DNA of 64,000 bases, taken from the NCBI GenBank assembly GCA_945643635.1, contig CALZFC010000105.1, positions 687,501-751,500 on the forward strand, given 5' to 3'. The notes below the pieces were generated by a model. That model did no database searches. It worked only from the letters and a program-made list of their open reading frames with translations, and was not told the DNA's origin. Below are positions 1 to 22,794 of the stretch, in pieces; within the stretch, counting starts at the first letter, position 1; the number at the start of each line of letters is the position of its first letter. The position numbers and the translations under genes are program-made. The stretch is from Allodiplogaster sudhausi (taxonomy: Eukaryota; Nematoda; Chromadorea; Rhabditida; Diplogasteridae).

Positions 1-150
1 TTATCGACGGTAGTCGGAAGGGTGGGGGAAGTGTATTAGCACGACCAGGAAAAAACTGACGATAATACAGCAGGAGTTATTTCCAGGCATGACATGAAGG
101 AAAAACAACAAAGTGATTTCACGATTATGCCAATCTTTTAGTCGGCACTT

Positions 151-399
151 TTAATTTATATTTTCATGTACATATTTTGGAACTTGTTGACTTGATAGGA
201 AGGTGCCTGGGGCAAGGAAGAGAGAACTTCTCTCGTCATCAAACCTTCCGACAAATTCGAACTCTGAATCAGGTACCACTGACCCTTTTGAATAAACTTG
301 ATTACGAAAGGGGATGACAGCTTCTGTGAACAAATTATTGAGATAAGATGTGAGTGAGATGTGTTTGAGAGTGCTGGAGGACAAACTAATCGTATCCAT
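151..399 (-). CDS. Galectin, N-terminal exon (partial, runs off left edge)
   Basis: The minus-strand ORF starts at 399. It contains AVIPFRNQVYSKG followed by SEFEFVGRFDDE, which resembles the first two beta strands of a galectin carbohydrate-recognition domain (a PF/PY-x-GG start, then an I/F-x-V-x-GRF strand). The sugar-binding HFNPR and W-G-x-EER motifs are not in the window, so the rest of the domain must lie beyond position 1. Galectins are small soluble beta-galactoside-binding lectins. The gene is head-to-head with the galectin at about 550-1588, which supports the call, but the fragment is short and the exact end of the exon is uncertain. Confidence 0.5.
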   Translation of the reverse strand: MDTISLSSSTLKHISLTSYLNNLFTEAVIPFRNQVYSKGSVVPDSEFEFVGRFDDERSSLFLAPGTFLSSQQVPKYVHENIN

Positions 400-550
400 T
401 AACGGAAAAGAAATGTCTTCCTATGCGCATCGTCTTCCTTTCCACAACATTGAATTCCTTCAGGTTCTTCTCTTCCTTCATAGTAATTATTAGTTATAAA
501 AGGAACATAGACGAGCTATGTACTGTCAGCTAATGTAATCAAATACTACT
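400..550. promoter_or_regulatory. Putative divergent promoter between two galectin genes
   Basis: About 150 bases separate the start codon of the minus-strand galectin (399) from the first plausible coding sequence of the plus-strand galectin. No clear TATA box is visible. The call as a shared promoter rests only on the head-to-head arrangement. Confidence 0.3.
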
Positions 551-837
551 ACTTGTAGATCAAAGGGGACTGTTCCCTCCAGAGCGTCAACTGGGGAGGG
601 AAAGTGTTTAATGCTAATGGCTCTCTTAGAGCTGGCAAGTATTTCGCTATTAATTAACTACAATTTGAATATTTCTGTTACTTTTATTTCAGGCGAACGA
701 ATCAACGCGTATTTAAAGATGAAAGGAGATCGATTCAACCTTGACTTCATTGGAAGGTACGGCGACATTCTCTTCCACTTCAATCCGAGAATCGATCAAA
801 GCGCTGTCGGATACCCTCTTTCTCTACCCCTCCGATC

Positions 838-877
<40 letters not shown>

Positions 878-936
878 ATCTCTCTCTCTCTATCTGTCAG
901 GTACCCTCTTTCTCAACCTCTCTGATCCATTCTCTC

Positions 937-981
<45 letters not shown>

Positions 982-1375
982 ATCTGGTTGTCAGATACCC
1001 TCTTTCTTTACCTCTCCGACCCATTCTCTCTCTCCCTCTCTCTCTCCTTTCTCTCCTTTTCTCTTCTACCTTCATGTTTTTGAGGTCGTTCGTAACTCCT
1101 TCGTGAACGGAGTCTGGCAGAATGAAGAGAGGGAGGGTCCCTTCCCCTTCCACAAGAATGTCGGCTTCCATCTCTCCATTATCAATGAGCCATTCTCGAT
1201 CCAGGTTTTTCCCTTCTCTCTTTCTCTCTTCCTCCATTCACTCTATGCTTTCTCTCTCTCTTTCTCTCTTCCTCCATTCACTCTATGCTTTCTCTCTCCC
1301 TCCATTCACTCTATGCTCTCTGTGCTCTCTCTCTCCCTCTCTCTCTCTCTTTCTCTCTCCCTTCATTCACACTAT

Positions 1376-1412
<37 letters not shown>

Positions 1413-1588
1413 ATGCACTCTATGCTCTCTCTCCTCTCTCCAGTACCGATGAGTATGTAAGTGTTAAGATCGTGGTGGATGGCCAGCAGATCGGAACCTT
1501 CGCTCACCGAACTGCGAATCCAGCTGAAGATTACATTGGAGTTCGTATCACCGGTGAGGCAGAGATGGAGACGCTCGAATTTGTTTAA
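550..1588 (+). CDS. Galectin (single carbohydrate-recognition domain)
   Basis: This gene would bind beta-galactosides. Exons: a poorly resolved 5' exon near 550-603; exon 693-805 after a TTTCAG acceptor; exon 1085-1204; last exon from about 1455 to the TAA at 1586-1588. Joined, they give the galectin signature in order: ILFHFNPR (the His, Asn and Arg that contact galactose), then VVRNS, then VWQNEEREGPFPF (the W-x-x-E-E-R motif, with Gln-Asn where Gly is usual), then IVVDGQQIGTFAHR and the closing strand GVRITGEAEMETLEFV. Both internal introns (806-1084 and 1205-1454) are largely CT repeat. The Trp, Glu and Arg of the sugar site are kept, so binding is likely. The true start and the acceptor of the last exon are not certain. 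Confidence 0.85.
835..1445. repeat. (CT)n microsatellite blocks in galectin introns
   Basis: Long TC/CT runs fill both galectin introns. They are interrupted by near-repeats of 'ccattcactctatgcttt' at about 1234-1375, a minisatellite of about 36-50 bp grown out of the dinucleotide repeat. The Ser/Leu-rich ORFs read through here are not genes. Confidence 0.9.
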
Positions 1589-1892
1589 AAGTTGTTTTCA
1601 ACTGAACTGCTCTTCTGTCCACGCACCTCTCTTCCATACTAATCCAATATGTACGTATATAAATCATAACAGAAATATTGGATTTATACACTTATGGTTA
1701 GTTGAAACGCTTATTCGTATTCGTTAACGATAAGGAAAAATCGTATATTATGGTTGTTTCCTAATGATGTACAATTTGAAGCAAGAAGTGTTAAGCATCG
1801 GTTGTATATAAGGTGCCGCTACATTCGAAACATTCATTACACATTAATGAGGGCTGGATTAGTATTTGTGAGAAGAGTGCGGAACTCTCTCC
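1589..1892. other. Convergent intergenic spacer
   Basis: About 300 bases separate the stop codon of the plus-strand galectin from the stop codon of the minus-strand glutamate receptor. It should hold both 3' UTRs. No coding potential is visible beyond chance ORFs. Confidence 0.6.
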
Positions 1893-13122
<11,230 letters not shown>

Positions 13123-13955
13123 TGAAAAGGGAGAAAATGAGAGGAGTTGGGTTCAGGAAATGAAGGAGATATGTCTGTTAGGGGAGACGGGGACACGGCG
13201 GCTATCTGCCTTCCGTCCAACTCTATTTGGGAATTAGGTGGAAGAGGTCCTTGTAGTTGGAGCGAGAAATAGCCAGGGAAGTAGAAGATAAAGAAGAGGG
13301 AGAGAAAGGTGGAGAGAGAGGAGAGAGAGAGTGAGCGGAGAGAGAGTATAGTGAGAAGGGAGAAACAGACAGAGTGAAGGAAACGCAGAGCGACAGCGAC
13401 TTAGAGGCATGGGCTGGAGAATGAAAGCTCTAAAAGAAAAGGGAAGCAGTGGATTCTTCTCGTGTTCCCTTTCTTCATTCTACAAGTATCCGCTTGCTCT
13501 TCTTCGGAGTGAGTTCAGTTGTGTACTACGAATTTTGGACGGCTGTTTTCTCATAGAGATTTATCGGATTGAAAGTCAAATGGCAGCCGACTACAAGCTG
13601 CGGTCGTTGCAGTGTTTCAGTCTGAAAAAGAGCACAGAAGAGAACGAGAGAGCTGTCGGAGACAAGCAATCACCGCATCAAAGATGTCTTCAATTCTCTC
13701 TCTCTCTCTCTCTCTCTCATTATCTCTCTCCGCTTCTCTTATTTTCCTTCTATTTTCTCTTATTCTCCCTATCCCATAGGTTCATTCCCAAATTGTCTTT
13801 GACCCATGATCCCTCTCCTCGTTCCCCGTCTTTCTTTCTCTCATGCACTCTTTTGCTTCCTCTCATCCTCCCTCCTTTCTCTCTCGCAGCGTCTTGCTAT
13901 CTTCTTCGACTAACTTTCCCCGCTGTTTTCTGAGTTCTTACTGCGAATCAGGCTG
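13123..13955. other. Divergent intergenic region, receptor to collagen 1
   Basis: About 0.8 kb separates the receptor start codon (minus) from the collagen 1 promoter (plus). It holds GA-rich sequence at 13290-13390 and a CT tract at 13697-13730. A 174-codon ORF at 13409-13933 runs into the CT tract and resembles no family I know, so I treat it as chance. Confidence 0.5.
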
Positions 13956-13963
13956 ATATAAAA
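13955..13963 (+). promoter_or_regulatory. TATA box of collagen 1
   Basis: TATAAAAG lies about 35-40 bases before the ATG at 13998, inside 'ggctgatataaaagggctga'. Collagen 2 has the same core in a similar context, so the two promoters probably descend from one. Confidence 0.65.
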
Positions 13964-13997
13964 GGGCTGAGCCCATGAGATTGTTGTCGTGTTGAGA

Positions 13998-14909
13998 ATG
14001 GCAGAGCAGAAAGAAGAGAGGAGATTGTCTGAATGGCAGCGGGAGACGTTGTTCTCCACAACGATCGCACTGTCTGCCTTCCTCTCGGCCGTCTCTCTCG
14101 GTTGCCTTCTTCTCACTCTTCCAGTCGCTTCCAATTATCTCAGCTCAGTCGACCATAAAATTGCGTCGGATCTCGCCTTCTGCGAGGTTGACAAACTCTC
14201 ATTTCTACTAGGTGGAAAAGAACGAGTGGAGTACTTGAACTGCAGCAATCAGTGGATGATGTCATGACTGAAGTGCGTGGCTACGCGAGGGCTGCGGTGC
14301 CTCATCCCCTGGCCAACCACACCCGGCAGGCCAGGCAAGTCGGATACAACGGCGGTTGCAGTGGTCAGCACACATCAGTTCTCTCTCTCCCCCACCCCGT
14401 CTCTCTCTCTCTCTCTGTCTCTGTCTCTCTCGCTCTCGCTGATCTCTCCCCTCTCTTCTTCATCATTCAAATTTCTTGCCAGGTTGTTGCCTTCCTGGCC
14501 TGGTTGGACAGCCAGGCCAACCCGGTGTTCCTGGCAGGAATGGAAGACCTGGCGCTGCCGGCGCTCCTGGATTCCCTGGACGGCCTCCCAGGCAAGAACA
14601 TTGATTGATCTTTGCGTTGAGAGGGAACATATCTTATGCTAGTAGTTTTCTATAACTGGCATAGTAGTGTGCACAAATATGGATTTTTTTTTCATAAAAT
14701 CGGATAGGCGAAAAAATTGTGATGGGACTCCGTTCCTTAGAGTGAGAGAGAGAGTGAGTGAGATAATTAGAGTGAGCGAGAGCGAGAGAGAGAGAGAGAG
14801 AGAGAATTAGGGTGCCAGAGAGAGAGAGAGTGAGGGTGAGAGAGAGGGTGAACGAAAGAGTGAGAGAGAGAGTGTGTGTGAGGGCGAGAGAGAGAGAGAG
14901 AGGGTGAAC

Positions 14910-14946
<37 letters not shown>

Positions 14947-14964
14947 GAGAGAGAGAGGGTGAAC

Positions 14965-15009
<45 letters not shown>

Positions 15010-16092
15010 TGTGTGTGTGAGGGCGAGAGAGAGAGATGAATTGTAGGATCTGCGAAGACTCGACGCCCCCACCATGCCATCAGTGCCCTCCCGGCCCTCC
15101 CGGCGGGCCTGGTCTTCCCGGCAACAAGGGTCAGTTCGAAGGGTACTCCCACACCCTTCCCTCTTTCACCCTCTAATGCATTACTCCTCTCCTAGTCTGC
15201 TAATAAAAAGACCCATATAGTTTATCTCTCTGCCCTCTTGTCCTTACTCCCCTCTCTCTCCCCCCCTCCCTCCCTCCCTCTCACTATCATTCTCCACCAC
15301 CCTTCATCAACCGGTTTGGTCGCAGTTGCGTGGCCGGAACGCTTGGCCCACTCTGCGTACTTTTTCCCCCCACTCACACTCTCTGCCTGGCCTCAGAATA
15401 TCTGCCTAATCCGTCTGCCCCATTCTTCCCCCCATCTCTCTCTCTCTCTCTCTCTATCTCGCTCTCTCTCTCTCTCTCTCGCATACATCTTGTCTTCACA
15501 AACCATGACACAATGTTAAATAATCTTATAATGAGTACAACTTTCGGATAACAAAACTAATATCAGAGACAGATATTAAGAGAGCAACGAGGAATACATG
15601 TATAACTGAATACTCAGGTCCTCCCGGCTTCCCTGGCGCGCCCGGCCAGCCCGGCACCTGGTCGACCCCTGGCCAGCCCGGCCCGGCCGGTCCATCCGGA
15701 CCACCCGGACAGCCTGGACAACCTGGTGCACCTGGCCAGCCAGGCAATCCTGCCTACTCTCAGCGGTCTCTTCCCGGCGAACCCGGCCCTCCCGGACGCC
15801 CTGTCAGCAATCCATGCGAGTATTCAGGAAGCACATCTAACTGCGATACTTCTAGGGGCGACAAGGCGGATCTGGTGGCCCAGGCAACAAGGGAGAGCCA
15901 GGACAACCAGGACAGCTAGCCCAGCAAGGACCTCCGGGGCCACCCGGCCAGCCCGGCCAGCCCGGCAAGCCTGGCAGCCCTGGACAGTCTGGCCAGCCTG
16001 GGCCGGATGGCGAGAAGGGCATCTGTCCCAAGTACTGCGCACTCGATGGAGGAATCTTCTTCGAGGACGGGAACTTCCGTCGCCGTGCTTAG
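13998..16092 (+). CDS. Cuticle collagen 1
   Basis: A secreted structural collagen of the nematode exoskeleton. Exons, with phases that agree: 13998-14186, 14246-14363, 14483-14591, 15047-15129, 15618-15802 and 15856-16092. The N-terminal cuticle-collagen domain has a membrane-spanning stretch ([20 protein letters not shown]) and ends in FCE. After it come [16 protein letters not shown] and a furin-like RQAR site. Then come the Gly-X-Y blocks, interrupted by cysteine clusters ([20 protein letters not shown]), and the C-terminal [12 protein letters not shown]...FFEDG block. Intron 3 (14592-15046) appears to start with GC, not GT. A polyadenylation signal AATAAA lies near 16149. Together with collagen 2 it forms a tandem pair from a local duplication. 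Confidence 0.93.
14745..15036. repeat. (GA)n/(GT)n microsatellite in collagen 1 intron
   Basis: GA runs with embedded 'gagggtgaacgaaagag' units and short GT runs fill collagen 1 intron 3. Here GA is on the sense strand, unlike most introns in the window. Confidence 0.85.
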
Positions 16093-16311
16093 AAAGAACG
16101 AACTTCTCTTCCTACCCATCATATTGTATTATTTCATTCCTATTTCTAATAAAAGAGACGACACAATTCTTTTCCACAAACAGAGACCCGACGAATTGTA
16201 AAAGAATACATAAGAGTAGCTTTGTACAAAGGCACACGACTTTGGGCCCTCAGGGCAAGCCACGCCCACCTCTTGAAATGAAGCAGAAGAGGGAGGAAAA
16301 AGGTGGGCTGA

Positions 16312-16320
16312 GATATAAAA
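16312..16320 (+). promoter_or_regulatory. TATA box of collagen 2
   Basis: TATAAAAG occurs within 'gggctgagatataaaagagg', about 45 bases before the ATG at 16366, in nearly the same context as the collagen 1 box. Confidence 0.65.
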
Positions 16321-16365
16321 GAGGCTGCGAGGGCAGGGAGAGGCAGCCACTCGCAGCTCGCATCA

Positions 16366-17446
16366 ATGGGAGGAATGGAGTGGGAAGAGAGAGAGCGGGC
16401 CTATCGTGTGGTCGCGTACTCCTCGGTCATCTTCTCTTTTGTTTCTCTCATCGCTCTCTTTCTCTCCCTCCCTCTCGTGAACAACTACATGAGTAATGTT
16501 AACTTCCGAGTCCAGAGTGAGATTCACTTCTGCAAGGTGAGCTCTTCCATCTCAGCCTCCATTATTATACCCGCGCACCTCCAAGTTGTATTCTTCGTAA
16601 TGTCCCAATGAGAAATGGAAGGCGTCTTCCTTAGATGTCTGCTCGTGACGTCATGCTGCAAGTGCAAGAGCTGCGTGCCTCCCCTCGCCACGGACTGCCT
16701 GATCACCTCCGCCTACCCGCGAACTCGACGTCCCGCCGAGCTCGCCAGGCCAGTGGAGGCTGTGCTGGCTGCTGCCTCCCCGGCCTGCCTGGCCCGGATG
16801 GCCCTCCAGGCAAGAACGGAATGCCTGGTCGCCCCGGTGCTCCCGGAGCACCTGGTTTTCCTGGCCGTCCTCCAGCGTACGTTTCAAGAATTAGCACACT
16901 AAATGAAAGCATTTGGCTTCTCTACAAGTTGTATTAGCCATGCCTTGCAGGATCTGCGAGGAAGTGACTGAGCCCCCCTGCACTCCGTGCCCTCCAGGGG
17001 AACCCGGTCTTCCCGGCCCTGTTGGAGATCAAGGCAACCCCGGACAGCCAGGCCATCCCGGCAGAAATGGAAATGACGGCCCGCCTGGTCCTCAAGGCCC
17101 TCCTGGACCTCCTGGACCCCCGGGCGAGCCTGGACGAGACGGACCACGTGGCGAACAAGGACGGCCGGCCTTCTCGACTCCTGCCATGCCAGGCGATCCA
17201 GGACCACCGGGAGAGCCAGGCCCACAAGGACAACCAGGCGAGGGAGGGCAGCCTGGACGACCAGGCTCCGATGGAGCACCCGGTCCTCAAGGGCCACCCG
17301 GTCCCCCCGGCCCAGCTGGTACTCCCGGAGAGCCAGGACCAGTCGGGAATTCCGGCCAGCCCGGCCCTCCAGGAGAGCGTGGAGTCTGCCCCAAGTACTG
17401 TTCCCTCGATGGTGGAGTGTTCTTCGAGGATGGCACCAGACGCTAG
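16366..17446 (+). CDS. Cuticle collagen 2
   Basis: A secreted exoskeleton collagen, paralogous to its upstream neighbour. Exons: 16366-16536, 16635-16876 and 16951-17446 (TAG). The N-terminal domain has a hydrophobic segment ([18 protein letters not shown]) and ends in FCK. Next come [16 protein letters not shown], a furin-like RRAR site, [16 protein letters not shown], the [13 protein letters not shown] cysteine cluster and a long Gly-X-Y domain broken once ([12 protein letters not shown]). The end is [20 protein letters not shown], typical of nematode cuticle collagens. Collagen 1 carries two further introns in the same region, so intron loss here or gain there followed duplication. AATAAA lies at about 17507. 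A second ATG at 16375 could be the real start. Confidence 0.95.
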
Positions 17447-17899
17447 ATCGACCTTCCCTTTGTCTTCCCCTCTGCCCTTCAGCTCCCCCCGCCCCACATG
17501 CTCCTCTTAATAAATTTATTATTATGGCACAAACTCATGTGGCCCACTGAAACATTCAACAGGAAAGCTACACGTAAGGGAGACATAAAACAACTCCTGA
17601 TTAGCTAAATGCAAGTAGATCACAAATTATAACTGCAAGATGCAAGTGAGATCCTTCACAGAAACAAGGTATCTCATTCAAGTTAGACACAAAGACTAAT
17701 GGTAAGAGGAAAGATTCTACTCCTGTGGAGGGCGAAAAGTAAAGTTATTGCAGAGGTAGAAAAATAGGGCTTATAATATATATCGAAAATAGGAAAGTCA
17801 AGCAATGACCATCCAAAAAAAATTTAAATTAAGTACCCGTCCGTCCCTTACATAAGGAACAGGACATAAAGAGGAGCGAGAGGAGACGAGTGAGAGAGC
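17447..17899. other. Convergent intergenic spacer
   Basis: AT-rich 3' flanking sequence between collagen 2 (plus) and VPS50 (minus). Apart from the collagen polyadenylation signal I see nothing specific. Confidence 0.6.
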
Positions 17900-18899
17900 C
17901 TAAGCAGGAAGAGAGTTGAGAAGGCGAGTCTTTGTCTTGCGAGAGACATGAGAAGTTGCAGCAAGGAGCCCAAGGATGTCTTCTCGAGAATATTCCTTCA
18001 ATAATACATCATGTTTTAATGATAAGAAAAGAAAAGGGAAGAAACTAGGGGTGAAAAGACGAACTTTGTGTTCAACAACCCACGCCTCCAGCGTTGTTTC
18101 AGGCAAGTAATACGCTTTGATGTAGGCATCGACGAAGGAAAGATGCTGAGAGGGTTTGCAGCCAAGGAAGGACTCAAGATGAGGAGCCAACTGTTGTACA
18201 TCCAAGAGCATCAGAGCACGGCCCTCGGCTGAGCAGCCACTCCCCACTCTACCGTACCTTAACAGCCACTCCCCACTCTACCGTACCTTAACAGCCACTC
18301 CCCACTCTACCATACCTTAACAGCCAATCCTCACTCTACTTCCTTACACTCTACTATTCATCAGACAAATCACTTCCTTGCCACTGACCCCTGCACAAGA
18401 GAATGAACAATGCAGTGGACAATCATCTGGGAGAGAAGGTCAGAGAGAGTGGGTGGGATGTCCACGAGTTTTGACACTTCTTCACGACGGAGGGAGAATA
18501 CTTCCAGTTCCTGCGAATAATGCATATCATCATAATACAGAATGATAGCATAGCGGCTAGGAGAAATCTGAGGAAGAGAGGAGAGAGAGAGAAAGAGAGA
18601 GAGAGAGAAAGAAAGAGAGGATAGAGAAAGAAAGAGAGGAGAGAGAGAAAGACAGAGAAGGGGAGAGAGAGAAAGAGAGGTGAGAGAGAAAGAAAGAGAA
18701 GAGAGAGAAAGAGAGGAGAAAGAGAAAGAAAGAGAGGAGAGAGAAACAAAGAGAGGAGAGAGAGAAAGACAGAGAAGAGGGAGAGAGAGAAAGAGAGGAG
18801 AGAGAGAAAGAAAGATAAGAGAGGGAGAAAAAGAAAGAGAGGAGAAAGAGAAAGACAGAGAGAGCGAAAGGAAGAGAGGAGGGAGAGAGAAAGAAAGAG

Positions 18900-18953
<54 letters not shown>

Positions 18954-19381
18954 AGGAGAGAGAAGGAAAGAAGAGAGGAGATTGAGAAAGAAAGAAAGAA
19001 TGAAATGGTCGAACCTGGAGAATGACGTCAACATAGGAACTGTGATGAGATTGAATGTCAGTGAGTTGCCATCTCGTGGAAGCAATAGAAGAGAGAATGA
19101 GTTGTCTCTTGATTCCTCTCTCGGCCACTCCCTTTAACATCGCCTTCCCAGCCTCGCCGGCAGTCATCACAACCTGCAAAATATTTAGTCTTTTTCTTCT
19201 TCTTTCGAATGCACGCACTTAGGAAAACAAGAATTTGATACTGACGTTGCAATAAAATAAATGGAGCTTTTCCGCAAATGTTTTGTCGATTGTGAACAAG
19301 AGACTTTCAATGACAGGCCGAGTTAACTCCAGCTGACGACTCGCGAACTCTCTTGAAGTAGAGAGTAATGCAGAGAGTAGT

Positions 19382-19427
<46 letters not shown>

Positions 19428-22400
19428 ATAGAAACAGGAAGAGAGTAGACAGAGGGAGAGAGTGGAGAGGGAGAGGGAGAGTGGAGAGTGGAGAGAGAGA
19501 AGGACAGAGAGAGAGAGAGAGAGAGAGAGAAATGATCGGAATAAAGTGGTAGAAGGATAAGATACAGCGACTGAATCGCGACGATTCTAGGCGCAAGAGC
19601 GAAGAGAGAATCAGCAAGTTGTAGTTGAGATGAGAGGGAAGAACTGATACGAGGAGCGGCCCTTCCCGAGTCCTCCAGAGAAGAAAGCCAGCTAAGGCGG
19701 GATGCGCTCACAACAGTCGACACTTCATTCTCAGAGAAAAACGACAGCAACTGCAAAGATATCCTCAAGCAATGACTGGCAGATCAAGCAAAGAATACCG
19801 AAAAGAAGAAATACTGGAAGAGTTCAATGATTGCATTGATAGCGAGAGGAGAAATGGAAGGGAGCAAGGAGGCCATTCGAATGTATCCGCCTACAATGGA
19901 GAATTGCATTGAGAGTGAGGGATTCAGAATGCAAACCTAGCACTCGCATCACAACCAAAGCAGAGTTACAGAGAACCGGAGAAGAGTTCTTCTCATTCTC
20001 TTTCTCGTCATTCTTCTCGCTCTTGTCCCTCTCAACAGGCTCATCTCCCGATTTCGGTAATGTCACCTAAATTATAGGGGAATCTCTTTTAAAAATAAAA
20101 TTGTTCTGCTTTCATATAAAATCGGAAGCTGTATCAGACTTCCGAGCGGGGCATAGAAAAGAAAAAAATCACCTCATCAGTCTCCACCGAGAGGGGACTA
20201 AAAGGATTGGGAGCGTGCAGCGGAAGGAGGACCACTCGTGGCTCCGTAGCCGATCCACTCAAGCCTTCCTTCTCACCCTCCACCCTCCCTCCCAATTCAT
20301 TCATTCCACCTCCACTCTTCTCTCGTAAAAAGGAAAATTCCTGCAAACAATTAAGAGTTCTTCTTATTTTAAACCCAAATTCGTTTCAGTATTCAGAAAG
20401 GAGAAATATAATAAAAGGTGAGATAGATAATGAAAGATACTTGTAATTGGAAGAGCGAGAAGGAAGCGGGCAGTGGGCAGGGGGCGAATTCGTCATTCTC
20501 AAGGAACATTCTCAACTCATCCATCTTCTCGTCGTGATATCTCGTGAAGAATCCCTCACAATGCTTCTCCAGAGACAACCTCAACTCATCTCCGCAGTAG
20601 CCGAAATGAACTCGACCGAAGAGATCGAATCTGAGAAATATCAAGGCCTACAATATACCAACTCCATAGCCATCATGGTTTGTCTTCCTTTAGCTTCTAA
20701 AATTATTGCGTACTAAATATCTCTTCAGCGCCATCTTTCTCTTGTGGACTTACTTGGTAGTCGTCATTATAAGTGAAAGGAGATCGTCGAGATTCCGTGA
20801 AGAGAAATCATGGGAAGAGAGAAGGAGTTTGAAGAGAGAAGAAGCCGAGTGGAATAATGAAGAGAGTGAAGTTAGCAAGAGACGATGAGAGAGTTGCGAG
20901 GGAGACGAGGAAGAGAGAGATTGCGAGGGGGCAGAAGGAAGGCTGATCAAACCATCTCGCTCCATCTCCTCTGAGAGAACGGCCAGAACTCGGTGGGCAT
21001 TCAATAAAATGTGACAGAGAGAAGTTGCAAGCGGAGCACAGGCTGCGAGGGCCGACTCCGTGCTTAGACTCTGAACATACGAAGAGAACCAGAAAGAGAG
21101 AAAGAGGGAGAGAGAGAGAGAACGGTAGATCAAATGAGAGCGGGTAATAGAAGATAAACAGATAAACCTGGAGTAGCTGGACATACGTAGTAGAGGGCAA
21201 TGAGGAGTCGTGGGCAAAGCCACTGACAACCTGTCTCGCTTTCCCTTCCATCGCCAACATCAACAATGAAATCAGCCGCTCCGAACCAGCCTCAAAACGG
21301 GAACAACTTTGATGTCAATCATCTAATTTAGTTAAGTATTAGATAGTAAACGATTGAGATGTCACAGCGTTTTAAATACATATCATACCTGAACTCGACC
21401 AAGAAGAGCATATGCAGAATGGAGAAGCACGAATTTGTCTGAGTCGAAGAACAAAACAAGACTGGCAAGACTCGAGTCCAAGGCAAATTCAATCTCAGTC
21501 GAGCAGTCGGCCAGCACACCCGTCATTCCCCTGTCAATTCAAATCAGTTCTCCCTCTAGCTCTCTCTCTCTCTCTCTCTCTCTCTATTCCCTCTCTCTCT
21601 CTCTTCTCTCTCTCTCTCTCCCTCTCTTTATCTCTCATAAAGGAACCAACTCAACGCAACGAAGATGTGAAAGCTGTTTGGCTGCTTCAAGAGCATGATG
21701 GCACAATCTAATCGCGCTCGGGAAGCCGTTATTCTTCAAATCGAGAAGTTAATTAGTCATTATGACTATATTTTCATACAGAGGCCGACCAAAAAGCAAA
21801 TCGATAAAAAAAACCAACCTCAACAAGCCCATGGATTTCAAAAATGGATAATTGAAGAGTTCGGATATGACGGAGCAGAGCGCAGAGTTGAAGAAGCCGC
21901 TTCCTTCTCTCGTAGTTAGCAACCAGGGCGAGAGACCGGGCATTCCGTTCCATGCAGTACTTTATATATCTATAATCGACGCATTTATCACAATTTTAAA
22001 TTGATATTTTTGAATAAGGCTAAAAAAAAGAATGAAGATAACTAACGATCTAGCAACTTTGATACGTCGAATTATCTGACCGAGCTCATTCTTCATCTCC
22101 ACAATGTCTTCTCTTTGAATGGAATAAGAAGGAGCCTAAATTGAGGTACTCATCATTCACTGCCATCAACAAGGCAAGTGAGAAATCATTCACGGCCATC
22201 AGGCAAGTGGAAATGCTCGACACTAACCTTAACAACAATTAATGCAGAGATCTTCCTCGAAATTACATGTAACTGGGATTTAAGCCGTTCTCTCTCTGAT
22301 TCAGCATCGTCAATTCCCAAGTAATCAGCAGAAGAAAAATTTTCGAAACGAAAAGAAAATAAGAATTAGTATGGACAAGATAGAAATGGTAACCTGCATC

Positions 22401-22598
22401 TCGTAGTCAACGGCATCGAAGCCTTCGTCTATGAAATAAGATGCATCGATGCTCTCAATCATTTCCTTCTCATTTATACAGTCGGTTAATCTGGATGATG
22501 ATCGGTTGAACTGAAACACCCTCAATATTAATCTAACATTACTCGAACATTATTTATTCTTTCGGGTAGCCAACCGAAACTGCCTCTTCGTCTGCCAT
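17900..22598 (-). CDS. VPS50: VPS50/syndetin, EARP tethering-complex subunit
   Basis: VPS50 replaces VPS54 in the EARP complex, which tethers recycling endosomes and sorts dense-core-vesicle cargo. The start at 22598 gives MADEEA. Early exons include EMIESIDASYFIDEGFDAVDYEMQ (22393-22512), a heptad-rich exon (22230-22320), IQREDIVEMKNELGQIIRRI (22044-22130) and ERNARSLALVANYERRKR (about 21800-21960). The central exon 20460-20620 has YHDEKMDELRMFLENDEF, very close to animal VPS50. The last exons encode CSAEGRALMLLDVQQLAPHLE, VDAYIKAYYLPE (18075-18240) and EYSREDILGLLA...RKTKTRLLNSLPA ending at 17900. Both ends of the family are recognisable, so the gene looks complete. Introns are GA-rich on the plus strand (CT on sense). 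I did not resolve every middle exon. Confidence 0.9.
18233..18340. repeat. Tandem repeat of about 35 bp, 3-4 copies
   Basis: The unit 'cagccactccccactctacc' plus 'gtaccttaa' is repeated three times almost exactly, with a decayed fourth copy, inside an intron near the 3' end of VPS50. Confidence 0.85.
18575..19530. repeat. (GA)n microsatellites in VPS50 introns
   Basis: GA-rich tracts at 18575-18985 and 19380-19530 flank a VPS50 exon near 19010-19180. They read CT on the sense strand. A CT tract at 21555-21640, in another intron of the same gene, has the opposite orientation. Confidence 0.85.
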
Positions 22599-22794
22599 TG
22601 CAGCGACACTTTACTCTCCGTCATCACCGAGCAGAGCCCGAACGAAGAATTTTGGTTAGTTTGATAAATGACATTACAGTGTAATGATATTCCGAAGAAT
22701 AAGAAACCGGAAAAACTAGTTCACGGTCCAGAAATTAACTTGTACTATCAAAGCTATTCTTACTGACCATGAGGGTAGCGATACCCCACAAGGG
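22599..22794. promoter_or_regulatory. 196-bp divergent promoter, VPS50 and MICU gene
   Basis: The start codons of the minus-strand VPS50 and the plus-strand MICU gene are only 196 bases apart. Both 5' UTRs and core promoters must fit here. I see no TATA box, as expected for housekeeping genes. Confidence 0.5.

Noticed and set aside
13409..13933. 174-codon plus-strand ORF upstream of collagen 1
   Set aside because: It ends in CT-repeat translation, resembles no family, and lies in the promoter region.
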